42,509 bases of DNA from Muribaculaceae bacterium. GTDB lineage: Bacteria; Bacteroidota; Bacteroidia; Bacteroidales; Muribaculaceae. Numbering within the stretch: position 1 is the first letter of the stretch; every line of letters begins with the position of its first letter. Below are positions 1 through 8,747 of the stretch, piece by piece. Below the pieces are notes generated by a model that saw only the letters and a list, made by a program, of their open reading frames with translations, was not told the origin of the DNA and did not search any database. A program made the translations under genes and the position numbers. The stretch covers positions 1 through 42,509 of the forward strand of contig JAGAYZ010000095.1 in NCBI GenBank assembly GCA_017940245.1, given 5' to 3'.

Positions 1-47
1 CAGCTCGGTCTTTACCTCATGAGAATCGAGTGTACAGACAAAACAAA

Positions 48-90
48 GAAAAAACAGCCGCCTGAAAAATATCCCATTCTCAGGCGGTTG
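48..90 (-). terminator. Hairpin terminator of the TMEM43-like gene
   Basis: The arms at 55-65 and 80-90 pair over 11 bases (core CCGCCTGA / TCAGGCGG, one G-U pair). Read on the minus strand the hairpin is followed within three bases by a run of T (the A-run at 48-54). It lies about 85 bases past the stop of the minus-strand gene that ends at 176, so it most likely ends that transcript. No gene is seen in 1-175. Confidence 0.75.
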
Positions 91-175
91 ATTTGCAAAG
101 AGAGTGAGCCATAACTGAATTATGACACACCCTCTTTCTTTCTTTCTTGTATTATGCAGGCCGCAGCCCGTAATT

Positions 176-1888
176 CTACGGCTGAACGTTGGTGTTATCC
201 CCGTTCATGGGTTGGTCGGGCTGCTGGGGATAGGGCTGACCAGGCTGTTGCTGGTAAGGTTGTCCCTGATAGGGCTGCTGCGGTGCTTGATAAGGCTGGC
301 CGGGCTGCTGGTAAGGCTGTCCTTGCATGGGCTGCTGCGGTGCCTGATAGGGCTGTCCGGGCTGCTGGTAAGGCTGACCGGGCTGCTGCGGTGCCTGATA
401 GGGCTGTCCGGGCTGCTGGTAAGGCTGACCGGGCTGCTGATAGAATTGTTGTCCCTGCGCAGGTTGTTGCGGCGCCTGCTGATAAGGCTGCTGCGGCTGC
501 ATGGGCTGCTGGTAGGGCTGTTGTCCCTGATAAGGCTGTTGCGGCGCACGGTTGGGTTGCTGTTGAGGTGCTTGATAAGGCTGGCCAGGTCGCTGAGGTC
601 CTTGAGGTCCTGCAGGAGCAACAGGCTGCAACTCTGGTTGTTTATTTTTTCCACGAAGTGCCAGGAAAGCAATCAACGCCACTGCTATAGCCAGCAAACT
701 GATGCCCAATATCGGGCGATAGAAAATCCAGGCGATAGCAATCACGATGAGCGACCATGCAATACCCACCACAGTGCAGATTAGACCCACACCGAAGTTC
801 ATGATGCTGGCCAGGAACGGGATCACCTTCAGGAGAGTCACCAGGAAGCCGAAGATACCCTTCAAACCACCAATCACGAGCAAGATGCCCAGGATGCGCA
901 AAGCCCACTTAATCATGTTGTTCTCGTCCTTGGCACTCTGAATCATCTCATCTTTGGTCTTGTTTCCATTAGTCAACTCAGCAAAGTTTCCATTTTTAGC
1001 CTTGAACTCCTTGAAAGTATTTCCTGCCACCTCGGCCATGAGCGAAATTTCGTTTTGAGCCGGAACAGCAGTAAAGGTGATGCGCACGTCACCCACACGA
1101 GCATTATTGGGATCGCCATAGTATATCTCATTGGCGCCGAAGCTGTAGTCTTCGGTATTGGCCAGGTTGCTCTCGGCATCACGCAGTTGTTGTTCGCTGA
1201 TGGTGATTTCATTCTCATCTGCTGCCTCTCCAGTGCTGTCGGTTGTTGCCACAGCCGCATTGCCCGAAAGCATAGCGGCAAACTCTTCTGATGAGCCGGC
1301 CACGTTAGCGGCTTCATACTTTCCTACCCTCTTGATGAAGAAATCGGGAAGCACATAAGCTCCAAATTCCACATTTTTCGCATAGTCTTGCTTGTCTTCG
1401 ACCTGGATGCGCACAGTGTTTCTGCCACGATATGCAGGATCGTGGAAACTGCCGGAGTTGACGGGTTCGTCCACCCATTTGAGATCATAATAGTAGGTTG
1501 TGATCGTTTCTTCGCCACCACCCACCTTGTCACGCTTCTTTTCTTCTTTACGCTCTACCCACTGATAGTACTCAACCTCGCGTTTTAGAGCAGTGTAGTT
1601 GCCAGCCACGGGATACTGTCCGTCGGAAAGTACATCTTTAGAGATAGCTTTACCGGTAGCATGAACAAGTTGACCCTCCAGACTAGCATCCTTCTTGTCG
1701 GGCGACGTCATCTCTACTGCTTTATCGTTAGCAAAATTAATATCCTGCTCACGATGTACGGTGCGCCCTTCGTTCCAGAACAGCAGCACAGTACCAATGA
1801 TAAACATCAAGAAACCGGACCCGATTTGCTTGAATGAATTTCCGACTCGGGTTCCATAACCCGTAGTTGTCGTTTCTGTGTAAGCCAT
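176..1888 (-). CDS. TMEM43/LUMA-family membrane protein with Q/P/G-rich repeat tail
   Basis: 570 residues. One hydrophobic segment lies near residues 22-40 (ends FWNEGR), a large soluble, probably periplasmic, domain follows to about 320, and a cluster of about four membrane segments spans 328-415. This layout and the N-terminal FWNEGR motif match the TMEM43 (DUF1625) family, which is known in eukaryotes and scattered bacteria but has no firm bacterial role. The last ~155 residues are a low-complexity tail of QQPGQPYQ / PYQAPQQP units, which the family does not need; facing the cytoplasm or periplasm is uncertain. The tail is encoded by near-identical direct repeats. The gene has its own promoter (1939-1969) and a terminator downstream, so it looks monocistronic. 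Family call is from recognition of the layout, not a search. Confidence 0.75.
   Translation of the reverse strand: MAYTETTTTGYGTRVGNSFKQIGSGFLMFIIGTVLLFWNEGRTVHREQDINFANDKAVEMTSPDKKDASLEGQLVHATGKAISKDVLSDGQYPVAGNYTALKREVEYYQWVERKEEKKRDKVGGGEETITTYYYDLKWVDEPVNSGSFHDPAYRGRNTVRIQVEDKQDYAKNVEFGAYVLPDFFIKRVGKYEAANVAGSSEEFAAMLSGNAAVATTDSTGEAADENEITISEQQLRDAESNLANTEDYSFGANEIYYGDPNNARVGDVRITFTAVPAQNEISLMAEVAGNTFKEFKAKNGNFAELTNGNKTKDEMIQSAKDENNMIKWALRILGILLVIGGLKGIFGFLVTLLKVIPFLASIMNFGVGLICTVVGIAWSLIVIAIAWIFYRPILGISLLAIAVALIAFLALRGKNKQPELQPVAPAGPQGPQRPGQPYQAPQQQPNRAPQQPYQGQQPYQQPMQPQQPYQQAPQQPAQGQQFYQQPGQPYQQPGQPYQAPQQPGQPYQQPGQPYQAPQQPMQGQPYQQPGQPYQAPQQPYQGQPYQQQPGQPYPQQPDQPMNGDNTNVQP
331..432. repeat. 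51-bp perfect tandem direct repeat in the Q/P tail
   Basis: Bases 331-381 and 382-432 are identical 51-base units coding for 17 residues of the Q/P/G tail; further diverged units run through about 220-620. The unit is a multiple of three and contains no stop in several frames, which explains the long spurious ORFs seen here on both strands. Copy-number change by slippage would lengthen or shorten the tail without breaking the frame. Confidence 0.9.
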
Positions 1889-1938
1889 AATTAATAATTT
1901 TTTAGTTAGTTATTAGTATTTAATATTTATTTCAAATG

Positions 1939-1969
1939 CAAATTTAAGCAAAAATCTCTGTTCGGCAAA
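1939..1969 (-). promoter_or_regulatory. Bacteroidetes-type promoter of the TMEM43-like gene
   Basis: On the minus strand TAAATTTG (1946-1939) matches the -7 consensus TAnnTTTG, with TTTG (1969-1966) as the -33 element and a 19-base spacer. The predicted start is near 1933, giving a leader of about 45 bases. The rest of the 313-base gap 1889-2201 contains no recognisable gene. Confidence 0.7.
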
Positions 1970-2201
1970 AAAATCGACTCAAATACTTCACTTTTCTTAC
2001 AAAAACACGCGGCACAATACAAGGTCGAATATCCTAAACCATAAAAATGAGAGGAATATACACAAAACACGCAGTTTCATCATGATGATGCGCCATGGCC
2101 ACAATCTTTGCTTCTTTCCTCTCCGCATCACATGGCAGAGCATCGGCGTGCCGGATGATCAGCGTGAATTGCGCATCGAGGCGATAATTACTGATTAGAA
2201 A

Positions 2202-3365
2202 TTACTCCAAGACGCTCTCACTACATTCGCTGATCTTGACCAGCCACGGGCCGCGCTCGCGCAAGATATAATAGCGGTTGCACTCGCTGCCGCCTTGACG
2301 GATGTAGAACTCCAGTTCATTACTGTAGGTGTTGTGCATGATGGCCATGATCTCGGGCTCGCAGTACTCGCCGTAGTCGTAGACCATCCATGCATGCATC
2401 GGCTTGCCATCATCGGTGCGCTCGCAGTCACCGGAAATCATCGCATAGTCGTCGAAGGCCTCCTCCAGTTGGCCCTCCTTGACCACGATGAGACTGGCCA
2501 GCAAGTTGTTGGCTTGGGGCTCAAAGTCAACGAGCCACACACTCATCTCGCCCATCGTGGCCAGCCACTTGGTCGATGTGACTTTGCGGTTGTGGTAGCG
2601 CTGGTTGATTTGCTGCCACACGTAGCTGTTCTCACTGCGACCGAGAGTCACCTCGGGTTCACCATACAGCCAGCGGCTGTACTGCAGCGGTTGGTGCGTG
2701 TCGAGAAATTTATGGTTAACCACAATGGCGGCAATTTGCGAGTCGGTGTAGCCGCGAAACATCTTCTTGACGATGCCGGGATCGGCAAGCTTGTACTCAT
2801 AGCGGTAGCCCACTGCATCCTGCCACTGCTTGTTGAACTTCACAGCATTGACGTGTGGCTTGAAAATCATGCGGTCGCGGCTGGCGGCATCGGGCACCGC
2901 ATTGTCGCTGGCAGTGCGAAACACATTCTTCGCCTGGATGGGGGTGGCCCACAGCGGGTTGTGGCGCACCGTCATGTCGTCGGGGCTGATCCATTCTCCC
3001 ATCCTGTAGATAGGCTGCCAATTGACCTGCTCCTGCTGCATTGCCATGCCCATATAGGTGCCGATGACCTCCACGCCGCGGCTAGTGTGCTTGTACACCA
3101 ACTGCCGCTGCTCGTCACACGTGCTCAGACACAGGCAGTCGTCCAGCACTTCGCCATCGACATTGGCTTTGAGCCCGCCGAACTTCTCGGGCAGGTAGCC
3201 TGGGTACATCTCTGTGAACTCCTCCTGCATCTGCTCCAGGCTGTTGTAGTAGATGCGGCCTATCCAGGCCGTCTCGTCGTCGAAGTAGAAACTCCCGTCG
3301 ATGACGCTGGCCTGCACCAGCAGCGCCATCGTCATCAGCATCAGTGTGATTGTTGCTTTCTTCAT
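2202..3365 (-). CDS. Secreted protein of unknown function (paralogue of the next gene)
   Basis: 387 residues starting with a signal peptide (MKKATITLMLMTMALLVQAS, cleavage probably near residue 20). I do not recognise a family. It is clearly homologous to the protein encoded at 3448-4587: both contain a MIFKPHV block, a KKMFRGY block, then LxTHxPLQYSRWLxGE, and similar C-termini, so the pair arose by tandem duplication. Gene 2 lacks the DVDGDG loop present in its paralogue. It ends at a homologous position to the paralogue, so the TAA stop at 2202 looks genuine although the frame stays open for another 55 codons. The 82-base gap upstream has only a poor promoter match, so it may be co-transcribed with the paralogue. 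Confidence 0.8.
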   Translation of the reverse strand: MKKATITLMLMTMALLVQASVIDGSFYFDDETAWIGRIYYNSLEQMQEEFTEMYPGYLPEKFGGLKANVDGEVLDDCLCLSTCDEQRQLVYKHTSRGVEVIGTYMGMAMQQEQVNWQPIYRMGEWISPDDMTVRHNPLWATPIQAKNVFRTASDNAVPDAASRDRMIFKPHVNAVKFNKQWQDAVGYRYEYKLADPGIVKKMFRGYTDSQIAAIVVNHKFLDTHQPLQYSRWLYGEPEVTLGRSENSYVWQQINQRYHNRKVTSTKWLATMGEMSVWLVDFEPQANNLLASLIVVKEGQLEEAFDDYAMISGDCERTDDGKPMHAWMVYDYGEYCEPEIMAIMHNTYSNELEFYIRQGGSECNRYYILRERGPWLVKISECSESVLE

Positions 3366-3447
3366 ATCTTCATGATTGGTTGTTGTCGATTATTCATGAC
3401 CGCAAAGACGCGCCTACAGGCTTTTGCCCCATTTTTCCCAATGTGTA

Positions 3448-4587
3448 TCAAGATGCAACTAGAGATTCAAAGTCGTCTTGCACATAGATGAACTGGTCCA
3501 TATACTCGCGCATGATACTGTAATGTAACCCGTCAATCGATGGCCATCGCGTGTAAAGTTCCAGACCGGCTTCGGTGGCCATCATAGCCATGATTTGCGG
3601 AGCATGGAAGAGCAAGTCATTTAGCGATTCACCGTTTGTCAGCTGAGTGCGGGAGCCTGCGGCCAGATTCTCCCAGTTGTTACACACCGACACCACCTCG
3701 CCCTCGGCAATACACACCAGCGAGACGAGCACATGACGCTCTTCGGGCTGTGGATTAAACACCACGTAGTAAAACGAGCGTTCGTTCACCTCGCACGAGG
3801 CCAGCCATTGTGTGTCGAAGATGGTACGACCACCAAAATATGCGCTGATCATCTCCCGGGCATCCTTGCTGGCCTTCACAACTTTTTCGCCATGCAACCA
3901 GCGACTATATTGCAGTGGTGTGTGTGTTTCAAGAAACGCCTTTGGCACTATGATGGGTGATGCTTGCGTGCTGGCATAGCCACGAAACATTTTCTTGGTC
4001 ATGGCAGGATCGGTGAGCGCGAAGGTATAGACCACCTCCTTCCCGGTCTCCCGTGTATTAACCAGTTTTGTTTCTCCCACGTGAGGCTTGAAAATCATGC
4101 GGTTATAAGTAGACACCTTATTGGGATCTACATAACTGCACACTTCAGTACTCACCTTGAAACGATTAGCGGCTATATCAATATTGTCGCCGAAAATGGG
4201 ACGATGTTTGAGCGTGATATCGTATTGTGGGTTGGCATCCAGTTCTCTGTCATTAAAGAACCATTTAAGCATGCGCCAGTTAATATCCAAATTCTCCACA
4301 TTCTCGGCACTCACCTGGCGCACGTCGCCGTCTTTATACTTAAATGCCGACTTATATTCCTTGCCAAAGTCGCTCAGTACAATTTCGCCCGTACCATCGC
4401 CATCAACGTCGACATAGGCATACCAATAAGCAAACATGTGGCAAGGCATTTCGTGGTCAAAAATCTCAATCATTGCACTCAGTTCAGCTCGAAAAGCATC
4501 GGCAAACACCCTGTCCTGCACACTGCGCTGCGCCCACATGAAGCACCCCACCAGGGCCATCGTTACTATAGTTGTCAGTCTTTTCAT
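3448..4587 (-). CDS. Secreted protein of unknown function with a DxDGDG loop
   Basis: 379 residues with an N-terminal signal peptide (MKRLTTIVTMALVGCFMWAQ). Near residues 60-70 it carries DVDGDGTGEI, an EF-hand/VCBS-like calcium-binding loop in sequence terms; binding is inference. The C-terminal two thirds align with the protein of 2202-3365 through the shared blocks MIFKPHV, KKMFRGYA and THTPLQYSRWLHGE. No enzymatic motif was recognised. It has a consensus promoter (4639-4670) and probably heads a two-gene unit with its paralogue. Confidence 0.8.
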   Translation of the reverse strand: MKRLTTIVTMALVGCFMWAQRSVQDRVFADAFRAELSAMIEIFDHEMPCHMFAYWYAYVDVDGDGTGEIVLSDFGKEYKSAFKYKDGDVRQVSAENVENLDINWRMLKWFFNDRELDANPQYDITLKHRPIFGDNIDIAANRFKVSTEVCSYVDPNKVSTYNRMIFKPHVGETKLVNTRETGKEVVYTFALTDPAMTKKMFRGYASTQASPIIVPKAFLETHTPLQYSRWLHGEKVVKASKDAREMISAYFGGRTIFDTQWLASCEVNERSFYYVVFNPQPEERHVLVSLVCIAEGEVVSVCNNWENLAAGSRTQLTNGESLNDLLFHAPQIMAMMATEAGLELYTRWPSIDGLHYSIMREYMDQFIYVQDDFESLVAS

Positions 4588-4638
4588 AATTATTTGTTTT
4601 TATCGGTTATAATACGAATAATATTCACCTTTCCACCG

Positions 4639-4670
4639 CAAAGGTAATAAATAGGGACCAATTATGCAAA
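4639..4670 (-). promoter_or_regulatory. Promoter of the tandem secreted-protein pair
   Basis: Minus strand: -7 element TACCTTTG (4646-4639) and -33 element TTTG (4670-4667) with a 20-base spacer, an exact fit to the Bacteroidetes consensus. Predicted start near 4633, a leader of about 45 bases. Confidence 0.75.
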
Positions 4671-4691
4671 ATTGATGCCCCAATTCACTAT

Positions 4692-5567
4692 TCAGTCTTT
4701 GGGTAGGGTGTGGCGATTGTGGGGAGTGGACGCTTGTGAGGATTGTTTTCCATGTCCCAATGGCAACGTGTAACTGAGGCTGAAAGTGAAGGACAGAGGC
4801 CGTTTGCGAGGGCCATAACCGGGAATGAACCATGGGCGGCCACTCTCTGTTGCCTTGTACTTAAACACACCATGGTACCTAATGGTCCATCCTAGCGACC
4901 AATTGCGCCATATACCCACTTTGATACCAGCCACAGCCTCACCCCAAAGGGCATTTGACGAAATGCCTTGAATGTTAAACTGCTGGTGTTCTTTCCAGTA
5001 ATTGTTTTGATACGTCACATCGGTCACATCATACTTGAATGTGCTATAGCCTAGTCGCACACCTAGCAGAGCCTGATAGCGAGGTTCACTTTTGAACAAA
5101 AAGTTATAATTCACACCCACTTTAAAATAGGGCGAAGGCTTGCAACGATACGTGAAATTCATGTCATCGGGCGTAGTTTTGGCCCAACCGACTCCCATTT
5201 CCAGCACCGGTTGAAGACGATTCCACATGTTGAGTGTGGCATGGACATCAACACTGGCATAGTCCTGCCCCATGAGCATGAGCACTGGCTCGATGAAATT
5301 CACGCCTACCGACACGTCGGTCAGCAACGGATAGCGCTTGTAGGCCTTGCGAAGCGAGTCGCGCCGCTCCTTGTCGAGCAACGCGGTGGTGTCACCTTCA
5401 ATGAATCGCTTGATGACTTCCTCATCGGTGCCACGAGCCGGCGGCAAAGTTTTATTGGTAGCCGGGCGCACAGGAGAAACGTGCCGCAACGAGTCCTGGC
5501 CCCACGCTGCCATCGCACAGCATAGAACCAACGCCATCAACAACACGTATTTTATATTACACTTCAT
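4692..5567 (-). CDS. DUF6048-like protein, probable outer-membrane or periplasmic
   Basis: 291 residues with a signal peptide ending near AAWG (residue 23). The body has alternating hydrophobic strands and aromatic-rich segments (for example VSVGVNFIEPV, GVGWAKTTPDDMNFTYR, GVNYNFLF, LGVRLGYSTFKYDV) typical of a small beta-barrel. The order of motifs and the partner gene suggest the Bacteroidales DUF6048 family, function unknown. Its start overlaps the stop of the upstream lipoprotein gene by four bases (ATGA), so the two are translationally coupled and probably act together. Confidence 0.7.
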   Translation of the reverse strand: MKCNIKYVLLMALVLCCAMAAWGQDSLRHVSPVRPATNKTLPPARGTDEEVIKRFIEGDTTALLDKERRDSLRKAYKRYPLLTDVSVGVNFIEPVLMLMGQDYASVDVHATLNMWNRLQPVLEMGVGWAKTTPDDMNFTYRCKPSPYFKVGVNYNFLFKSEPRYQALLGVRLGYSTFKYDVTDVTYQNNYWKEHQQFNIQGISSNALWGEAVAGIKVGIWRNWSLGWTIRYHGVFKYKATESGRPWFIPGYGPRKRPLSFTFSLSYTLPLGHGKQSSQASTPHNRHTLPKD

Positions 5568-6031
5568 TCCGTTGGTGGGAAAAATATGCGTATGGCCACA
5601 TCGGTGCCATTGTCGATCACGGGCTTGACCACAGCTATGGAATCGATGAGGATATCGGTAGCCGTGACCGATTTTATTTCAAAATTATACATCGCGCCGC
5701 ACTCTGCACTGGCAAAATACGGTATGGAACGATACTGCAACGTGATGGTGTCGGCCAGACCGGCATCACCGGCATACTCCAGGACCCACTGAGTGGTCGT
5801 TGCGCTTGCGCGCAAAGGCAGGTACACCTCGTCGACCGTCTCGCCATTTACCAGAATACTGTCGCCCGGAGCATCCACACCTCGAATCACCACATCGCTC
5901 AGCGACAACTGCGTGGCCGTTCCGGTTTCATAAAACCGCACCAGTGGTAACGCACTGGCATGATCATAGCAACTGTTGTCGGTACACGACACCAATGCCA
6001 CAGTCAACAATATGAGTGAGAGCCACTTCAT
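5564..6031 (-). CDS. DUF6452-like lipoprotein
   Basis: 155 residues. The N-terminus MKWLSLILLTVALVSC is a type II signal peptide with lipobox LVSC, so the mature protein is anchored at Cys16. The rest is a beta-rich domain with a conserved-looking AECGAMYNF segment near residue 110. It resembles the DUF6452 family that I associate with DUF6048 neighbours in Bacteroidales; that assignment is from memory. The gene overlaps the upstream glycosyltransferase stop and the downstream gene start by four bases each, placing it in the rlmN operon. Confidence 0.7.
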   Translation of the reverse strand: MKWLSLILLTVALVSCTDNSCYDHASALPLVRFYETGTATQLSLSDVVIRGVDAPGDSILVNGETVDEVYLPLRASATTTQWVLEYAGDAGLADTITLQYRSIPYFASAECGAMYNFEIKSVTATDILIDSIAVVKPVIDNGTDVAIRIFFPPTE

Positions 6032-6981
6032 TTAATTTCTTCGTTGATTTCGTAATGATTGCGACCTGGCGAGTTGCGTGTGATGAGTTCTCCCAAGAAA
6101 CCCGTAAGGAACAGTTGTGTGCCTAGTATCATGGCGGTGAGCGCCAAATAGAAATAGGGCGAATTGGTCACCAGCGTGTAGGGGTCGCCATGCCACATGT
6201 GATAGAGCTTGAGTCCTCCCACCATGACCACCGCAACGAATCCCAACAGAAACATGAGGCTGCCCAGCAAGCCGAAGAAGTGCATGGGTTTCACTCCAAA
6301 CTTGGCTTGGAACCAAAGCGTGAGCAAATCAAGATAGCCATTTACAAACCTGTCCAATCCAAATTTAGACACGCCGTATTTCCGGGCCTGGTGATGCACC
6401 ACTTTCTCCCCTATTTTGTCGAAGCCGGCATTTTTAGCCAGATAGGGCACATAGCGATGCATGTCGCCATAGACCTCGATGTGCTTGACCACCTCGGCTC
6501 GATAAGCCTTGAGCCCACAATTGAAGTCGTGCAGATTGTGAATACCGCTCACTCGACGCGCTGTGGCATTGAACAGTTTGGTGGGCAGTGTTTTAGACAA
6601 CGGGTCGTAACGTTTCTTTTTCCAGCCACTCACCAGGTCATACCCGTCTTCGGTAATCATGCGGTAAAGTTCGGGTATCTCATCGGGACTGTCTTGCAAG
6701 TCGGCATCCATGGTGATCACCACATTGCCCTGCGTTGCCGCAAAGCCTGTATTCAGTGCCGGAGACTTACCGTAATTGCGGCGAAAACTGATTCCTTTTA
6801 CCGCGGGGTTTTCCTCGTGAAGACGCTTGACGACTTGCCATGAGTCGTCGGTACTGCCATCGTTGATCATCAGCACTTCATAGCTGTATCCATGTTCATC
6901 CATCACACGCTTGATCCATGCGGCCAGCTCGGGCAGTGATTCGGCTTCGTTATATAAAGGTACTACGACTGATATATCCAT
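6028..6981 (-). CDS. Family 2 glycosyltransferase, DPM1/GtrB-like
   Basis: 317 residues. A GT-A fold domain starts at residue 3 (VVVPLYNE), with NDGSTDDS at 40-47 and the metal/nucleotide-binding MDADLQ at 91-96. Two membrane helices lie near 230-255 and 270-295. This is the layout of dolichyl/undecaprenyl-phosphate sugar transferases, which move a sugar from a nucleotide donor to a polyprenyl phosphate on the cytoplasmic face. The sugar cannot be read from sequence. It follows the DUF4199 gene by 22 bases and overlaps the lipoprotein gene by four. Confidence 0.9.
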   Translation of the reverse strand: MDISVVVPLYNEAESLPELAAWIKRVMDEHGYSYEVLMINDGSTDDSWQVVKRLHEENPAVKGISFRRNYGKSPALNTGFAATQGNVVITMDADLQDSPDEIPELYRMITEDGYDLVSGWKKKRYDPLSKTLPTKLFNATARRVSGIHNLHDFNCGLKAYRAEVVKHIEVYGDMHRYVPYLAKNAGFDKIGEKVVHHQARKYGVSKFGLDRFVNGYLDLLTLWFQAKFGVKPMHFFGLLGSLMFLLGFVAVVMVGGLKLYHMWHGDPYTLVTNSPYFYLALTAMILGTQLFLTGFLGELITRNSPGRNHYEINEEIK

Positions 6982-7003
6982 AATTTCATTTCTTAATCTT
7001 CAT

Positions 7004-7537
7004 TTATGATATGCGCCGCGCGGCAAAAGCCGCTGTAACGGCACTGACCATTGAACCGGAAAAAGCGACAAACCAAAACATATTGAACACCAGTTCAATG
7101 GGAGATGGCAACATATTCTGGTCAATGGCCTGCTGCATCACTTCCAGCATAGTGCCCATCTGCTCTTTCATCTGCGGCATAGCGTTATAGGCATTCACTG
7201 CTGTCTGCATCTGGTCGTAGATGAATCCCGGTCGCACATATTGTAACACGACATACGCCACCGCACTTGTGATGAGCGCGCCATAGAGCACCATGAGTAT
7301 GCCATGCATCCACAGGGCAGCATACTCGGTCATGCCGTTTTCTTCAACGAAATAGCGACGCTGCAAACGATAGATGAAAAAAGGACCGGCAAAAAGCATC
7401 ACGATAGCCACCAGCGAAAACACCGGCATTTTGTCGGTAAACAGGGTGAGCAGGGCTATTGTGCTCATATACAACCCCATGGGGACACCGCACTCGGCTC
7501 CTCGCTTGAACACACTTTTCCTTTCGTCCATCGGCAT
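7004..7537 (-). CDS. DUF4199 membrane protein
   Basis: 177 residues with four predicted membrane helices (about 18-36, 39-55, 72-95 and 148-172) and a soluble loop of about 40 residues between helices three and four. Length and helix layout fit the DUF4199 family of Bacteroidetes, which has no known function and often sits next to a GT2 gene, as here. Start chosen at 7537; an in-frame ATG two codons later is equally possible. It lies 22 bases after rlmN and 22 bases before the glycosyltransferase. Confidence 0.8.
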   Translation of the reverse strand: MPMDERKSVFKRGAECGVPMGLYMSTIALLTLFTDKMPVFSLVAIVMLFAGPFFIYRLQRRYFVEENGMTEYAALWMHGILMVLYGALITSAVAYVVLQYVRPGFIYDQMQTAVNAYNAMPQMKEQMGTMLEVMQQAIDQNMLPSPIELVFNMFWFVAFSGSMVSAVTAAFAARRIS

Positions 7538-7559
7538 TGCAGTGAAGTTATTATTAAGT

Positions 7560-8639
7560 TCAGCGTTTCGCTTTGTTCTTTTCTTGCGACTTGCTGTCTT
7601 CTTTTTCCTTTTTTACTTTTCCGGCCAGCATCCCGCAGGCAGCCTGCACGTCTTCGCCACGACTGCGACGGATGGTGCAAATCACGCCCTTGCTGTTCAA
7701 GTAGTCACGGAAGTAGGCCATGCGCTCATCGCTGCTGGTACGCAGTTTTGCCACTTCGGGTATCATGTGATAGCGAATCAAGTTCACACGCACATGCTCG
7801 TTGGGCAGAATCTCACGCAATGCCTCGGCATGCTTGATGTCGTCGTTAAACCAGTTCCACATGATGTATTCCACCGACAGGCGGCGCTGGTGTGCAAAGT
7901 CGTAACGGCCCAGCATGTCGAGCACATCCTTGATGTGGTAAATCTTTTCCAGTGGCATGAGCGACTGGCGTTCCTCGGGAATGGCATTGTGCACGCTCAC
8001 GGCGATGTGCACACTGGTGCGCTCGCAAAGTATCTTTAGTTCGGGCTTTTTGCCCACGGTACTCACAGTGATGCGCTTTGGACTCCAACCCAGTCCCCAC
8101 GGCTCGGTGAGTATCTCTATGACCTTAAGCACGGGATCCAGATTGTCGAGCGGTTCGCCCATGCCCATGAACACCACATTGGTGAGCTGGTCGCTATGTG
8201 GCACACTCAGCACCTGATTGATGATTTGATTGGCGGTGAGGTTGCCATGGAATCCTTGGCGGCCGGTCATGCAGAAGTAGCAATTCATTCGGCAACCCTT
8301 CTGCGACGAGATGCACAGAGTGGCACGGTCATCTTCGGGGATATATACCGACTCCACGGCTTGCCCGTCGCCCACGTCGAAGAGATATTTCTCGGTTCCA
8401 TCCTCGCTCACTACGCGGCTTGTGGGATAAGTGAGCCCCACACAATAGCTGGCGGCCAGCTTTTCACGGCCGCTCTTGGAGATGTTGAGCATCTCGTCGA
8501 AGGTGGTCACACGCTTGCCATAAATCCACTGCGCCAGTTGCGTGGCCGTGAACTTGGGCAGTCCCAGCGTCTCGGTCACTTCACGCAATTCATATAGCGT
8601 CATGCCGGCTAGCGGCTTGAGTTGTTTTTTATCATCCAT
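7560..8639 (-). CDS. rlmN: 23S rRNA (adenine2503-C2)-methyltransferase / tRNA methyltransferase
   Basis: Radical SAM enzyme that methylates C2 of A2503 in 23S rRNA (and A37 of some tRNAs). The CxxxCxxC iron-sulfur motif is present as CRMNCYFC, followed by MTGRQGFHGNL; the GEPLDN motif and the late Cys in the AACGML segment near the C-terminus, the mono-methylated catalytic cysteine position in this family, are also visible. The start at 8639 gives 359 residues, MDDKKQL onwards. The predicted transcription start near 8671 rules out the longest frame (8672); 8651 (MIRV) remains possible. First gene of a five-gene operon with DUF4199, GT2, DUF6452-like and DUF6048-like genes. Confidence 0.93.
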   Translation of the reverse strand: MDDKKQLKPLAGMTLYELREVTETLGLPKFTATQLAQWIYGKRVTTFDEMLNISKSGREKLAASYCVGLTYPTSRVVSEDGTEKYLFDVGDGQAVESVYIPEDDRATLCISSQKGCRMNCYFCMTGRQGFHGNLTANQIINQVLSVPHSDQLTNVVFMGMGEPLDNLDPVLKVIEILTEPWGLGWSPKRITVSTVGKKPELKILCERTSVHIAVSVHNAIPEERQSLMPLEKIYHIKDVLDMLGRYDFAHQRRLSVEYIMWNWFNDDIKHAEALREILPNEHVRVNLIRYHMIPEVAKLRTSSDERMAYFRDYLNSKGVICTIRRSRGEDVQAACGMLAGKVKKEKEDSKSQEKNKAKR

Positions 8640-8676
8640 CACTCTAATCATTTTTGTTCGGGTAATCCCCAAAATG

Positions 8677-8684
8677 CAAAATTA
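8677..8684 (-). promoter_or_regulatory. -7 element of the rlmN operon promoter
   Basis: TAATTTTG on the minus strand (8684-8677) matches TAnnTTTG; the -33 region is weak. Predicted start near 8671, about 32 bases before the chosen rlmN start. It is back to back with the promoter of the plus-strand glycerophosphodiesterase gene. Confidence 0.6.
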
Positions 8685-8718
8685 CTACTTTTTTCTCGCC
8701 CACCACGCATTTTCTTTG

Positions 8719-8726
8719 TAATTTTG
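8719..8726 (+). promoter_or_regulatory. -7 element of the small glycerophosphodiesterase gene
   Basis: TAATTTTG at 8719-8726 matches the Bacteroidetes -7 consensus and lies 21 bases before the start codon at 8748; predicted start near 8732. No clear -33 element. Confidence 0.6.
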
Positions 8727-8747
8727 CAGTGAATTCAAAAAATTGGA

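Noticed and set aside
122-784. Long plus-strand and shifted-frame ORFs across the Q/P repeat tail
   Set aside because: They follow from a stop-free repeat unit whose length is a multiple of three; the minus-strand frame with a recognisable membrane protein, promoter and terminator is the real gene.
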